Source of the DNA: Candidatus Kapaibacterium sp.
GTDB taxonomy: Bacteria > Bacteroidota > Ignavibacteria > Kapaibacteriales > HRBIN21
NCBI GenBank assembly: GCA_025059875.1
Contig: JANXCT010000002.1
Location: forward strand, 217,180-281,179
Direction of reading: 5' to 3'
DNA length: 64,000 nt
Shown here in pieces: positions 9,760 to 18,792 of this stretch; within the stretch, counting starts at the first letter, position 1; every line of letters starts with the position of its first letter. The notes beneath the pieces were generated by a model. That model ran no database searches, was not told where the DNA came from, and saw only the letters and a program-made list of their open reading frames with translations. A program made the translations under genes and the position numbers.

Positions 9760-10287
9760 TCAGTCTCCGCTTCGCCGCTGGAACTGCTCCCACCATCGGC
9801 GGGCATAGATGCCAGTAGAGGAGATCATCCCTAAAACGCTTAGCGCAATCCCAACCGCCAGCCAGTCTTCCCAGCGCAAGTAGCTGGCAAAGAGTGTTCC
9901 CGCTATTGCCAACGCTGTCCACTTGCCTGCCGGCAGCGCTGGCAGCACAACCCTTCCCCACCGCCAAGCTAGCCAACCACCAAGCAGCAAGAGTGCATCC
10001 CGTCCAATGACCACCAGCGCAAACCACAGAGGGAGCTTCTGTTGCAGTACCAGAATGCTCGTTGCTACTCCAGCGAGGAGCTTGTCAGCTACTGGGTCTA
10101 GGACCTTCCCTAGCTCGGTCACCCGCCCCTGCCACCGTGCTAGCATGCCGTCTGCAATGTCGGAGAGAACAGCAATACTCCCTACAAGCAGTACTCCTAC
10201 CGTCGCCTCCTGCACAAGGAGCAACGCCAGCGGGAAGACCAGCAGTAGGCGCAGTAGGCTCAAGATGTTAGAGAGAGTCCATTCCAT
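9760..10287 (-). CDS. pgsA: CDP-diacylglycerol-glycerol-3-phosphate phosphatidyltransferase-like enzyme
   Basis: 175-residue CDP-alcohol phosphotransferase that makes phosphatidylglycerol phosphate in the membrane. The full family signature is present: DIADGMLARWQG followed by GKVLDPVADK (D-x2-DG-x2-AR-x8-G-x3-D-x3-D). Four to five hydrophobic helices are visible. Its start overlaps the 3' end of the symporter gene by 28 bases, so the two are probably translated from one message. The exact head group (glycerol phosphate) is inferred from length and from the genome needing one such enzyme; other CDP-alcohol acceptors cannot be excluded. Confidence 0.85.
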   Translation of the reverse strand: MEWTLSNILSLLRLLLVFPLALLLVQEATVGVLLVGSIAVLSDIADGMLARWQGRVTELGKVLDPVADKLLAGVATSILVLQQKLPLWFALVVIGRDALLLLGGWLAWRWGRVVLPALPAGKWTALAIAGTLFASYLRWEDWLAVGIALSVLGMISSTGIYARRWWEQFQRRSGD

Positions 10288-11693
10288 GGCCGCCGCTGTC
10301 CCCAGAAGAGACTCATGACCGCTCCGAAGAGAATTCCAAGGAACGCGGGTTCAATCCACCGCACTCCAACTGGTACAAGCTGCGCCTCGCGCAGGACCAT
10401 CCAGCCAAGGCTGGAACTGGCCGTCACACCCATCAGCCACCCGATCCGCCGGGCCGGTAACTGATAGCGAGCGTTGTACCCCAGCACGAACGGGAACAAT
10501 AAAGCTGGTACCGCAACCGAGGCCGTTCGTAGAATAAGTTCCACCGCCGAAGGAATTGCCCAGGCTAACACCCCAGCAGCAGTAACTGAGAGCACCAGCC
10601 CCACCTGAGTCAGGCGGCGGACAGAATACCGTGCAGCCAACGAAGGTATCCTCCCGAGGATGTCGCGCCCTAATGTCGCTGCGCTAACGAAGGCATAGCT
10701 TTCCAGCGTGGACATAACGGTTGCCAGGAGGGCTACGACGAACATCCCCTTCCACCCAGCAGGGAGCACAGCGTCTGCCAAGGCTGGGTAGGCGTTGAGC
10801 GGCTCCGTAGGAATGAAAGCACGCGCGTAGAGTGCCGCCGTTATGCTGAGCGTGTCGAACGCCAACCAGAAGAGTACCGAGAGAGCAATCCCCCACTGAG
10901 CAGTCCTCACTGAGCGCGCCGCTGCACAGCGTTGATAGAAGTTAGGGTCAACGAAAGTCTGCAGAGCAATGACCCACCAAACCGCGACTGTCCCCCAGCC
11001 GAGCAGCCCTGGGATGGAGCGATGGGTTGGCGGCAGCAGAGACCACATCAGCTCAGGTGTTCCGAACTGCTGCCAACTAAAGTACACCAGTGCAGCAAAC
11101 CCGCTGTACATGAGCACGAACTGCAGTGCGTTCGTCAGCACGTTGGCGTAGAAGCCGCCCATATAGAGGTAGGCTACCGAAAACAGTGCGCCCAGCACGA
11201 GACAGGCTTCCAAGGACCACCCCGTCAGTGCCCGCACGAGCGTTGCCACCATTAGCAGGTAGGCTGCCGGAACCGTGACGATCAGAACTACCCCGGCAGC
11301 AACTCGGGCAACTCCTTCGCCATAGAGATGCCCCATCTGCTCCGGGATGGATAGCGTCTGCGAAGCACGGATTCGCCCCGCCACAGTGGCGGCGAAGAGC
11401 AGTGCCACGACGTAGTATGGCACCGCGATACACAGCCAAGCGACGATACCGTAGCGGTAGACGAACTCCCCTACACCGAGGATTGCTCCATACCATGTGG
11501 CAACGAGTGTAGCCACAAAGAGAGGTAACGTCAACCGACGACCCGCTACCAGAAACTCCTCCGCCTCCGTATGGTGTTCACTGCTGGAACGTCGGGCCAC
11601 CCCAACAAAGCCTACGAGCATCAATCCTACTACGTACGCCCCTACGATGCCCCAGTCCCAGGCCGTCAGCTCCATCGTAGTGCGCGCCGCCAT
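10260..11693 (-). CDS. sodium:solute symporter family transporter
   Basis: 477-residue SSS-family carrier with about 13 hydrophobic helices. Seen are the N-terminal helix (DWGIVGAYVVGLMLVGF), the EEFLVAGRRL loop typical of the family, and the long first core helices around LVATWYGAILGVGEF. It uses a sodium gradient to import an organic solute; the substrate cannot be read from sequence. It overlaps the epimerase gene upstream by 28 bases and pgsA downstream by 28. An in-frame ATG at 11675 would shorten the upstream overlap to 10 bases. Confidence 0.9.
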   Translation of the reverse strand: MAARTTMELTAWDWGIVGAYVVGLMLVGFVGVARRSSSEHHTEAEEFLVAGRRLTLPLFVATLVATWYGAILGVGEFVYRYGIVAWLCIAVPYYVVALLFAATVAGRIRASQTLSIPEQMGHLYGEGVARVAAGVVLIVTVPAAYLLMVATLVRALTGWSLEACLVLGALFSVAYLYMGGFYANVLTNALQFVLMYSGFAALVYFSWQQFGTPELMWSLLPPTHRSIPGLLGWGTVAVWWVIALQTFVDPNFYQRCAAARSVRTAQWGIALSVLFWLAFDTLSITAALYARAFIPTEPLNAYPALADAVLPAGWKGMFVVALLATVMSTLESYAFVSAATLGRDILGRIPSLAARYSVRRLTQVGLVLSVTAAGVLAWAIPSAVELILRTASVAVPALLFPFVLGYNARYQLPARRIGWLMGVTASSSLGWMVLREAQLVPVGVRWIEPAFLGILFGAVMSLFWGQRRPWNGLSLTS

Positions 11694-12595
11694 GCCTGGA
11701 CCGTCTTGGCTAGTCCTTCTGGGAGCGCTGTCTTAGGCTGCCACCCCAGCTCGCGGCTCATGCGGGCATAGGAACAGACACTTCGCCGCACCTCGCCTGG
11801 CCGTGGTGGAGCATAGCGCGGCGCAATCCAATTCCCGATGATCTGCTGCAGAAGGTGCAAGAGTGCTTCCACAGTGGTTTCTGTGCCCGTACAGCAGTTG
11901 TAGATGCCAGATGCCTGTGGTTGAAGCGCTGCTACGTTCGCCGCTGCAACGTCAGCAACGTAGATGAAATCTCGAGTCTGCCGCCCATCCCCGTAGATGA
12001 CTGGCTGCTCGCCCCGCAACAGTGCTTCCGTGAAGATAGCCACCACCCCCGCCTCTCCATGCGAAGTCTGCCGAGGACCGTAGACGTTCGTATACCGCAG
12101 GATTACCGCCTCAAGCCCATGGAGACGGCTGTAGCACAGCAGATACTGCTCTGCCGCTGCTTTCGCCGCTCCATACGGCGACAGCGGCTGCAGCGGATGG
12201 TCTTCTGTCGCTGGAAACCAAAGCTGCTCGCCGTAGACAGTACCCCCCGACGAAGCCAAGATAATCCGCCGTACACCCGCTAATCGGGCTGCTTCGTAAA
12301 CGTTGAGGCTACCGAGCACATTCTGCCGAGCATCTTCCAACGGGTCTTCCACGGAAAGCCGGACGGAGACCTGAGCCGCATGGTGGTTGACAACCTCAAC
12401 CCGATGGTCAGCGAAAATCTCTTTCAGCACTGGGTCCGTGACATCTGCTACAACTAACTCTGCTCCATCCGGAACATTGTCCCGGCAGCCCGTGGAGAGA
12501 TTGTCGATCACCATGACCTCGTGCCCCGCCTGCAAGTACGCCTCGGCAACATGGGAGCCGATGAAGCCTGCCCCGCCAGTGACGGCAATCCTCAT
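11666..12595 (-). CDS. NAD-dependent nucleotide-sugar epimerase/dehydratase (GalE-like)
   Basis: 309-residue extended short-chain dehydrogenase. The nucleotide-binding GGAGFIGS is at residues 7-14, the catalytic Ser/Thr region is SSGGTVYGE, and the YxxxK pair is in YGAAK. The substrate-loop RYTNVYGPRQ and DFIYVADVA are typical of UDP-glucose 4-epimerase-like enzymes acting in polysaccharide or lipopolysaccharide sugar supply. The start codon overlaps the purD stop (ATGA), indicating translational coupling. The exact sugar is not resolvable. Confidence 0.88.
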   Translation of the reverse strand: MRIAVTGGAGFIGSHVAEAYLQAGHEVMVIDNLSTGCRDNVPDGAELVVADVTDPVLKEIFADHRVEVVNHHAAQVSVRLSVEDPLEDARQNVLGSLNVYEAARLAGVRRIILASSGGTVYGEQLWFPATEDHPLQPLSPYGAAKAAAEQYLLCYSRLHGLEAVILRYTNVYGPRQTSHGEAGVVAIFTEALLRGEQPVIYGDGRQTRDFIYVADVAAANVAALQPQASGIYNCCTGTETTVEALLHLLQQIIGNWIAPRYAPPRPGEVRRSVCSYARMSRELGWQPKTALPEGLAKTVQAWRRALRWS

Positions 12596-13863
12596 CCTCC
12601 CATCTCCAGGGCTATGTCGCGGCGGTACGTCTTGCCTTCAAACTGGATGCACTCAACCGCAGCGTAGCAGCGTTCGCGGGCCTCCTGTAGTGTTGGAGCC
12701 ACTGCTACAACATTCAACACCCTCCCGCCGGCCGTCCAGAGAGCCCCATTCTCCCACCGTGTCCCGGCGTGGAAGAGCAGAACCCCATGCTGTGCAGCCT
12801 CCTCTAGCCCCGTGATACGGAACCCCGTCCGATACGCCCCTGGATACCCCGCCGAAGCTATAACGACGCAGCATGCGGACTGCTTCGCTACTTTCCGCAG
12901 AGTGCTCGGAGCTAGTCGGCCAAGAGCGGCACTTCCTAACAACTGAAGCCAATCAGCCTCAGCAATCGGAAGGACGACCTGCGCCTCTGGGTCACCAAAC
13001 CTGACGTTGAATTCCAACACGAATGGCTTGCCCTCCACGACCATGAGTCCAACATAGAGGCACCCCACGAACGGCGTACCACGCTCTGAGAGCCCCGCAA
13101 GGGTTGGCTGCACAATACGCCGTTCCACTTCTCGCAAGAGCTCAGCCGTCGCCCACGGCACTGGCGCATATGCTCCCATGCCGCCGGTATTCTTTCCTTG
13201 GTCACCCTCCAGCGCCCGTTTATAATCCCGAGCTGGAGCCAGCAGGACGTACCTGCTACCGTCACAGATCGTCAACACGGAGAGCTCCTGACCAGCCAAG
13301 TACTCTTCCACAACAACGGTCTCTCCAGCCTCACCCAGTGCACCCGCGAAGAGCGACTCCAGAGCCTGGAAAGCTTCGTCGTGAGTCTGTGCCACCGTCA
13401 CTCCTTTACCGGCTGCCAATCCACTGGCCTTAATGACGACTGGCAGTGGATGGCTCTCCACGTAGCACCATGCCTCATCACGCTGTGCAGCCGTAAAGAC
13501 TCGGTACCGAGCTGTCGGAATACCGTGCTGCTGCATGAACTGCTTCGCGAACGCCTTGGAGGCTTCCAACTGGGCAGCAGCCTGTGATGGACCGAAGACT
13601 GGAATCTCTTGCTCTCGGATACGATCTGCAAGGCCCTCGCTCAGCGGCTGCTCCGGTCCGATGACGACCAAGCGAATGCGCTCTAGAGCGCAGTAACGAG
13701 CGATCTCCCGCTGCTCCGAAAGTGGGATTTCTACCGGATCAGCAAGCCCCCACATGCCGGGATTACCTGGTAGCACGAAGAGCTGAGGCCGATCCGGTGA
13801 CTGTGCCAGTGCCCACGTCAGCACGTGCTCGCGTGCACCACTACCGACGACCAGTACCCGCAT
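12592..13863 (-). CDS. purD: phosphoribosylamine-glycine ligase
   Basis: 423 residues, the usual GAR synthetase length. It joins glycine to phosphoribosylamine with ATP, step two of purine synthesis. It has an ATP-grasp layout: N-domain MRVLVVGSGAREHVL, the LEASKAFAKQFM entry to the grasp, DYKRALEGDQGKNTGGMGAY (the PurD signature) and LEFNVRFGDPEAQ with the metal ligands. No other pur gene is adjacent. It is first in a coupled run purD-epimerase-symporter-pgsA and lies just downstream of the rpsD terminator. Confidence 0.97.
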   Translation of the reverse strand: MRVLVVGSGAREHVLTWALAQSPDRPQLFVLPGNPGMWGLADPVEIPLSEQREIARYCALERIRLVVIGPEQPLSEGLADRIREQEIPVFGPSQAAAQLEASKAFAKQFMQQHGIPTARYRVFTAAQRDEAWCYVESHPLPVVIKASGLAAGKGVTVAQTHDEAFQALESLFAGALGEAGETVVVEEYLAGQELSVLTICDGSRYVLLAPARDYKRALEGDQGKNTGGMGAYAPVPWATAELLREVERRIVQPTLAGLSERGTPFVGCLYVGLMVVEGKPFVLEFNVRFGDPEAQVVLPIAEADWLQLLGSAALGRLAPSTLRKVAKQSACCVVIASAGYPGAYRTGFRITGLEEAAQHGVLLFHAGTRWENGALWTAGGRVLNVVAVAPTLQEARERCYAAVECIQFEGKTYRRDIALEMGG

Positions 13864-13898
13864 CCTTCCGCGCCTGCCCTAACCCCTCATGCGACGCT

Positions 13899-13939
13899 AA
13901 AAAGATGTGGCGGCTTGCCCAGGAGGACCAAGCCGCCAC
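13899..13939 (-). terminator. Rho-independent terminator of rpsD
   Basis: There is a perfect 11-bp stem, GTGGCGGCTTG at 13907-13917 pairing with CAAGCCGCCAC at 13929-13939, with an 11-base loop. On the minus strand it is followed by ATC and a run of five T (plus-strand A at 13899-13903). It lies 21 bases after the rpsD stop and separates rpsD from purD. Confidence 0.85.
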
Positions 13940-13960
13940 TCACCCCACAAGCCCACTCGC

Positions 13961-14566
13961 TCAGCGCGAGTAGAACTCTACCACCATCGGCACTTCGCAG
14001 ATGACCGGAATCTCCTCCCGCGGTGGAACGTACAGTAGGCGTGCTGAGAAGTCTGCTTTGGAGACTTCCAAGTACGGTGGGGCTTGCGGTGCCAGTCGAA
14101 CGGCTTCTTGGATGTCCGGAATCCTGCGGCTCTTCTCTCGGATCCGGACTGTATCGCCGACATTGACCTGGTAGGACGGAATCGTGACCCGCTGTCCGTT
14201 GACCTCTACATGCCCATGCCGGACATACTGGCGAGCAGCGTAGATGGTACGGGCAAGTCCAGCCCGCAGTACGATTGCATCTAGCCGTCGCTCCAAGAGC
14301 TGGATGAGATTATCAGCCGTATTGCCCGGCATTCGGGAGGCGAGCTGGAAGTAGCGTCGCAGTTGCCGCTCGTGGACATTGTACTGAAACCGCAACCGCT
14401 GCTTCTCCAGCAACTGCCTACCGTAGTCAGAGAGCTTCGCTCGGCGCTTCTCTGGACCATGTTGCCCTGGAGGATAGGGCTTCCGCTCCATGTACTTCTG
14501 CGCCTTCGGCGTCAGCGCAATCCCTAGCTTCCGCGACAGCTTCACCTTTGGGCCTGTGTACTTCAT
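13961..14566 (-). CDS. rpsD: 30S ribosomal protein S4
   Basis: 201 residues. It nucleates 16S rRNA folding. The N-terminal arm MKYTGPKVKLSRKLGIAL is of the zinc-free type (no Cys cluster). YPPGQHGPEKRR, the LLERRLDAIVLRAGLA segment and the S4 RNA-binding domain (VRHGHVEVNGQRV) are all present. It stands alone between ruvA and purD instead of in the rpsM-rpsK-rpsD-rpoA cluster, with its own terminator and a -7-like box upstream. Whether it is the only S4 gene of the genome or a second copy cannot be seen here. Confidence 0.96.
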   Translation of the reverse strand: MKYTGPKVKLSRKLGIALTPKAQKYMERKPYPPGQHGPEKRRAKLSDYGRQLLEKQRLRFQYNVHERQLRRYFQLASRMPGNTADNLIQLLERRLDAIVLRAGLARTIYAARQYVRHGHVEVNGQRVTIPSYQVNVGDTVRIREKSRRIPDIQEAVRLAPQAPPYLEVSKADFSARLLYVPPREEIPVICEVPMVVEFYSR

Positions 14567-14600
14567 AGCGCTCGCACATTGAATTGCAAACTACGGCTCG

Positions 14601-14608
14601 CAAAAATA
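14601..14608 (-). promoter_or_regulatory. TAnnTTTG -7-like box upstream of rpsD
   Basis: On the minus strand it reads TATTTTTG, 34 bases before the rpsD ATG, in the 81-base gap after ruvA. No convincing -33 TTG is present. Confidence 0.45.
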
Positions 14609-14647
14609 GGGAGCCCTGCAGAATCGCTATGGAGGCTGCTTCAACGC

Positions 14648-15253
14648 TCACTTCCGCAGCCTCGCTAAAGCGTCTCTGAGGAGCTCTTCCACCGCCTGCT
14701 GCCTGGCCGCGGGCTGATGCAGTACTTCCGGAACCACGCGCTCCACCTCACTTCGTGAGAATCCCAACGCTACAAGCGCGGCGGTGAGCTCTTGGCGGAT
14801 TGCCGCAGGCACTACGTCGCCTACCTCATCGGCAATCTCTACGATGCGCTCCCGCAGCTCTACTACTAGGCGCTCTGCCATCTTCCGGCCCACCCCGGGG
14901 AGCCGCCGTAGCACAGCTACGTCCCCCTGAAGGATGCTCTGCCGAAGTTCCGCAACAGAAGCCGCAGAGAGAATGTTCAGTGCCGTCTTCGCCCCAACAC
15001 CAGGGACAGCTCGCAGGGACTGGAACAACTGGCTCTCATCGCGAGTAGCGAAACCGTAGAGCTGGAACTCTCCACGGCCTCCTGGTTCTTGGTAGAACTC
15101 CAGCACCGTCCACAACCGCACGCGTTGCCCCACCTCCGGAAGCCGTTGTGCGGTGGTGCTCGGCACCGTTATCCGAAGGCCAATGCCACCACAGTTGACA
15201 ATGACCGCATTTTGCTCTCGCTGGACCACTTCGCCCTCAACGAAAGCAAGCAT
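14648..15253 (-). CDS. ruvA: Holliday junction branch migration protein RuvA
   Basis: 201 residues, standard length. It binds four-way junctions as a tetramer and loads the RuvB motor. The N-terminal OB domain (residues 1-62), the two helix-hairpin-helix motifs (AVPGVGAKTALNIL and RLPGVGRKMAERLVVELRE) and the C-terminal RuvB-contacting domain (AALVALGFSRSEVERV) are all intact. ruvB and ruvC are not nearby. Confidence 0.97.
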   Translation of the reverse strand: MLAFVEGEVVQREQNAVIVNCGGIGLRITVPSTTAQRLPEVGQRVRLWTVLEFYQEPGGRGEFQLYGFATRDESQLFQSLRAVPGVGAKTALNILSAASVAELRQSILQGDVAVLRRLPGVGRKMAERLVVELRERIVEIADEVGDVVPAAIRQELTAALVALGFSRSEVERVVPEVLHQPAARQQAVEELLRDALARLRK

Positions 15254-15322
15254 TGCAGTAGATACGCTCCGGCTCTCGCAATCCGCGCTGGCAGTAGACG
15301 AAAGCCAACGCCTCAGCGTACA

Positions 15323-16193
15323 CTACAACTGTTGCAACAGCTTGCGGGCCCGCGGGGCAAATTCACTCGCCGGAAAGCGCTGGACCAACGTCTGCAAGAG
15401 CTGCCGTGCCCTCTCGCGCTCTCCCTGCTTAAGGTAGCTCTCCGCCAGCAGGGCATGAGCTGCCGCAGCCTTCGGAGCCGAGGGGACTTGGAGAAGCTGC
15501 TGGAGCTCCGAGATCGCCATACTGTAGTTGCCCTGCCGAAAGGCGATATCCCCGCGCCAATATCGGGCATTGCTCACCATCGCAGGATCTTTTGCCTCTT
15601 TAAAGGACAGACTCCAACAGGTTCCGCACCTCCGTGTACTCGCGACGCGCAAGATGCTGGAGAGCCTTCGCGTAGCGCTGCACCACATCTCCGGAAATAG
15701 CCGTAGAGGCTGCTACCGCCGAAGCCGTGGCTGCACCTGCTGCCCGGTCCGGTAAGGAATGCTGGGCTGCTCTTCGGGAGCTCGTCCGCTGGCGACGTGC
15801 TCTCGGCCGGCGCGGGGAGTCTGGTTGGACTACTTCTGTCCTCTGCTCTCCAGCCAGCGCACGAGCCAGCTCCGTAAGCTCCGCCAGCAGGAGCCCCATA
15901 CGCTGAATATCCTGCTGGACCTCCTCCAGCGTCTCCCGTAAGGACACCTGCTCCGCCGCCAGTCGCTCCATGGACTCCCGAATGGTCGGGAGCCGCCGCA
16001 CCGATACCCCAGCAACTGCAGTATCGGGCTCATGGATGGAGGAAGAGCCCTCGCTGTTCGTACTGGGCCTGGGCTCAGGCTGCAGACGTCGCTCTAACAC
16101 CAACAGCGGTGGCACTGTGCGCTGTACCGGCTGTACCTGGCAGCCAAGAAGCCCAATGCTCACTCCGAGAATATACCACCACATTGCCCCCAT
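15323..16193 (-). pseudogene. CpoB/YbgF-like TPR lipoprotein, interrupted by a +1 frameshift
   Basis: The start at 16193 gives MGAMWWYILGVSIGLLGC, a lipoprotein signal with lipobox LLGC. A Ser/Pro/Arg-rich linker with a predicted coiled coil (SMERLAAEQVSLRETLEEVQQD) leads into a CpoB/YbgF-type TPR region. The frame stops at TAA (15602-15600) right after VRNLLESVL, while the TPRs continue in the +1 frame as KEAKDPAMVSNARYWRGD ... LLQQL. Skipping one base at CTT-TAA restores a 289-residue protein whose TPR spacing matches the YbgF pattern. Known homologues help the Tol-Pal system coordinate envelope constriction. It may be a one-base lesion, a sequencing error or a shifty stop (see finding). 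Confidence 0.75.
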
Positions 16194-16277
16194 GGCTTCT
16201 ACAATCCCTGTGCCACCTCTAAAGTTGAGTTGTGCCCCTCGCACCTTCCGAGTAGGCGAAATCCACCATAGCACATC

Positions 16278-18668
16278 TCACAGACCAAGGCTCCCCTGCA
16301 GTACCATCCCCCAACGTCTCTGAGCAAGCTCCCCAACGCCTCGGCAAATATCCAGCCGCAGCACCAGAATATCCGTAATTGGCACTGGGATGCGCCCAAT
16401 GCCCAGCCCCAGCTCCCCGTACCACCGTTGCCCTGTTGCTTGATACGGCAACCCCTCAGCCTGCCATACCCTGGCCGCAGCCGCCGTGACGATCAGCTCT
16501 ATGCCACGGCCCCGAAATGTCGGCAGCCCCAGGGCACGCCACCACAAGTCGGTAAAGTTATGCTCGGCGGCGACTGCAATAAGACGCCGTCCGCCGTAGA
16601 CTCCTAGAGGCGCCGTCACTAAATGCCCTAACCGTCCCAAGAGAGCGGTGGTGCTACGCAGCCGAAAAGCATAGGGGACTGGGAGCCCTTCGCCTACTCC
16701 CAGTTCGGTCCGCAGGCGCAATTTCATCGGGACATAGCCACCCGTCGAGATGGTAGGGAGCTCCACTTCCACGTCTGCCAGCAGTGCCCACAGGCGCTGC
16801 CAGGAAGCGGCAGTTGTATCCAGCCGAAATCCCCCAAGCACCCCCTGTAGGTTTCCTCTCAGCTCGAATCCCTTGCTCAGCGCTCCAGCCAGCGGTCCTC
16901 CCACTGTCTCGCCCCATGATAGAGCTACCCCACCCACCCGATACTGAGCCGCCTCAGCCACCGGATTATTCCGGAAGGGCTTCGCCACAAACAGAGACCT
17001 CCGTACGCGGGCTGGCAACCCCACGGTACGGAACAGCTCCCAAGAAGCCACAAGCCGACCCCAGCGACCTAGTCCTACCCCGGTCTCTACCTCCACACCC
17101 TCGCGGTAGACCCAGTCGTAGTAGTCCTGGTGGAAGAGCGCAGCGTTCAGGGAGTTGAGCACCTCCGGGTATGTCCGATCCCAGCCTATTGGAGCTGTCC
17201 AAGCGAAGGCTTGCGCAGAGAGCCACACCGGAAGCCGTGGGAGCTTCACCTTCACCTGTCCCCACCCTTCCCACCGCGAGCGCGCCAGAGCATACGTCAA
17301 CGCAGCCCCTGGCTCAACGATTCCCCACGTCCACCGATACTGCACCCCGAGCTGTACGCCGTTGACGCGGTTGAAGCGGAAGAACAGCGGGAAGTTGGCC
17401 AAAGAGAGCGCTAGTCCGCGTGGGTCTACTTCCCCACGGAGCTGCGCGAGACTGTCCATGCGCCGGTAGATCGCTAGCTCGCGTGGCGTTAGCTCCACAA
17501 GCGCGTGGCGCCGCCAGAACTCCGCTTGTGCGGAGTCAGCCAGCGGAGCAACGCGAATCCGCTGCCCCTCAGCAAACACGCTATCGGGCAGAGGGCCATT
17601 GAGCCGCACCTCCGTAGTAATACTCGTCAGCACGAACTCTCCGCCGAACTCCAACAGACCCCGCAGAGGAGCAACGGCAAAGGCACCCGAGAGCTCTGCG
17701 AAGGTCGGGAACCAGAGATCACCTGGGAAATGCTCGCAGCGCTCAACGAAACGGAGCCGCCGCAGGAAGGGAAGTGCGGTCGTTCCCGAGGGCCGAAGAT
17801 CCGCCTGGACAAGAGCAAAGGTGCTGTCTACAATCACGATCTCGCCCTCAAACGCGGGGTAAAGGCGCGAGCGGGGCTCCACCTCCAGAACATACGCCAA
17901 TCGATGCCCACCCCACGGCCGGCGCTCACGTACACGGAAACGGTACCGCTCCAGCGCCTCGGGTCCGATTGGGGAAGGGATGGAGACCGTGATGACCTCA
18001 ACTTGCTCCTGGTAGAGGCTGCCTATGCTGCCGAAGACGAGCATATTGGCCTCTGGCGGGACATTTCGAGTCTGCCGTCGCTGGAGAATAATGGCACGCC
18101 GCCCTCGCTCGGCATCGTAGTAGAGGCGGGCAAAGGTCTCCAGAATCGCAAACGCCGTGTCGCCAGCGGAACCAACAGACATCGCTTGCCCTTGCTCAGA
18201 TACGCTGATGCTAGCCTCCAAACCGCCCGTCTGTGCTGTCCCTAAGACCAGCTTCGAGTACACCAAAGCCTCCGCCGTACGAATACGGCGCCAGTTCTGT
18301 AGACGTCGCCGCTGCGCGTTCAGAACCACTTCCTCAGCCGTCAGCTCGGCCACAACGGGCACGGCAGCCATCTCTATAGGGACAGGGGGGAGGCTCAATC
18401 GCAGAGAGCCTTGCTCAGCGCGGACTGGGAAGTATCGCTCCTCATACCCTAGCGAGCGCACCCTCAGGGTGTCAGCCTCCTGCGGCAGGACGAGGCGAAA
18501 GAATCCTCGGACAGAGGTATAGGTCCCCCGCTGCGCCCGCACTGCGAAGACAGAGGCACCGGCTACTGGTCCACCTGTCTGTGCGTCCACAACGGTCCCC
18601 TCCACTACGAAGCCTGTTTGCGCTACTAGGACGGTCGCTCCACTCAGCAAGAGCGCAAGCCACTGCAT
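16278..18668 (-). CDS. DUF5686 outer-membrane protein with carboxypeptidase-regulatory-like domain
   Basis: 796 residues. A signal peptide (MQWLALLLSGATVLVAQ) is followed by a beta-sandwich carboxypeptidase-regulatory-like domain (about 20-95, VEGTVVDAQTGGPVAGASV). Then comes the DUF5686 body, starting around AEEVVLNAQRRRLQNW, with alternating beta strands to the C-terminus. This layout is common in Bacteroidota and resembles a TonB-dependent-receptor N-terminus on a predicted outer-membrane barrel. Its function is unknown. It lies directly upstream of the CpoB-like gene. Confidence 0.82.
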   Translation of the reverse strand: MQWLALLLSGATVLVAQTGFVVEGTVVDAQTGGPVAGASVFAVRAQRGTYTSVRGFFRLVLPQEADTLRVRSLGYEERYFPVRAEQGSLRLSLPPVPIEMAAVPVVAELTAEEVVLNAQRRRLQNWRRIRTAEALVYSKLVLGTAQTGGLEASISVSEQGQAMSVGSAGDTAFAILETFARLYYDAERGRRAIILQRRQTRNVPPEANMLVFGSIGSLYQEQVEVITVSIPSPIGPEALERYRFRVRERRPWGGHRLAYVLEVEPRSRLYPAFEGEIVIVDSTFALVQADLRPSGTTALPFLRRLRFVERCEHFPGDLWFPTFAELSGAFAVAPLRGLLEFGGEFVLTSITTEVRLNGPLPDSVFAEGQRIRVAPLADSAQAEFWRRHALVELTPRELAIYRRMDSLAQLRGEVDPRGLALSLANFPLFFRFNRVNGVQLGVQYRWTWGIVEPGAALTYALARSRWEGWGQVKVKLPRLPVWLSAQAFAWTAPIGWDRTYPEVLNSLNAALFHQDYYDWVYREGVEVETGVGLGRWGRLVASWELFRTVGLPARVRRSLFVAKPFRNNPVAEAAQYRVGGVALSWGETVGGPLAGALSKGFELRGNLQGVLGGFRLDTTAASWQRLWALLADVEVELPTISTGGYVPMKLRLRTELGVGEGLPVPYAFRLRSTTALLGRLGHLVTAPLGVYGGRRLIAVAAEHNFTDLWWRALGLPTFRGRGIELIVTAAAARVWQAEGLPYQATGQRWYGELGLGIGRIPVPITDILVLRLDICRGVGELAQRRWGMVLQGSLGL

Positions 18669-18792
18669 CCCTGCTCTATCGCCAGTCTACCACCCCTCGG
18701 AGCTTAGGCCACATTCCTCTGCCTCGCTGGGAAATGCTTGCAGCGCCGAATAGAACGGAGCTGCTGCGGGCAGGGATTCCAGCATTACCCCT

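Noticed and set aside
17505-18245. A 246-codon plus-strand frame
   Set aside because: Antisense shadow of the DUF5686 gene; composition is that of a complementary frame.
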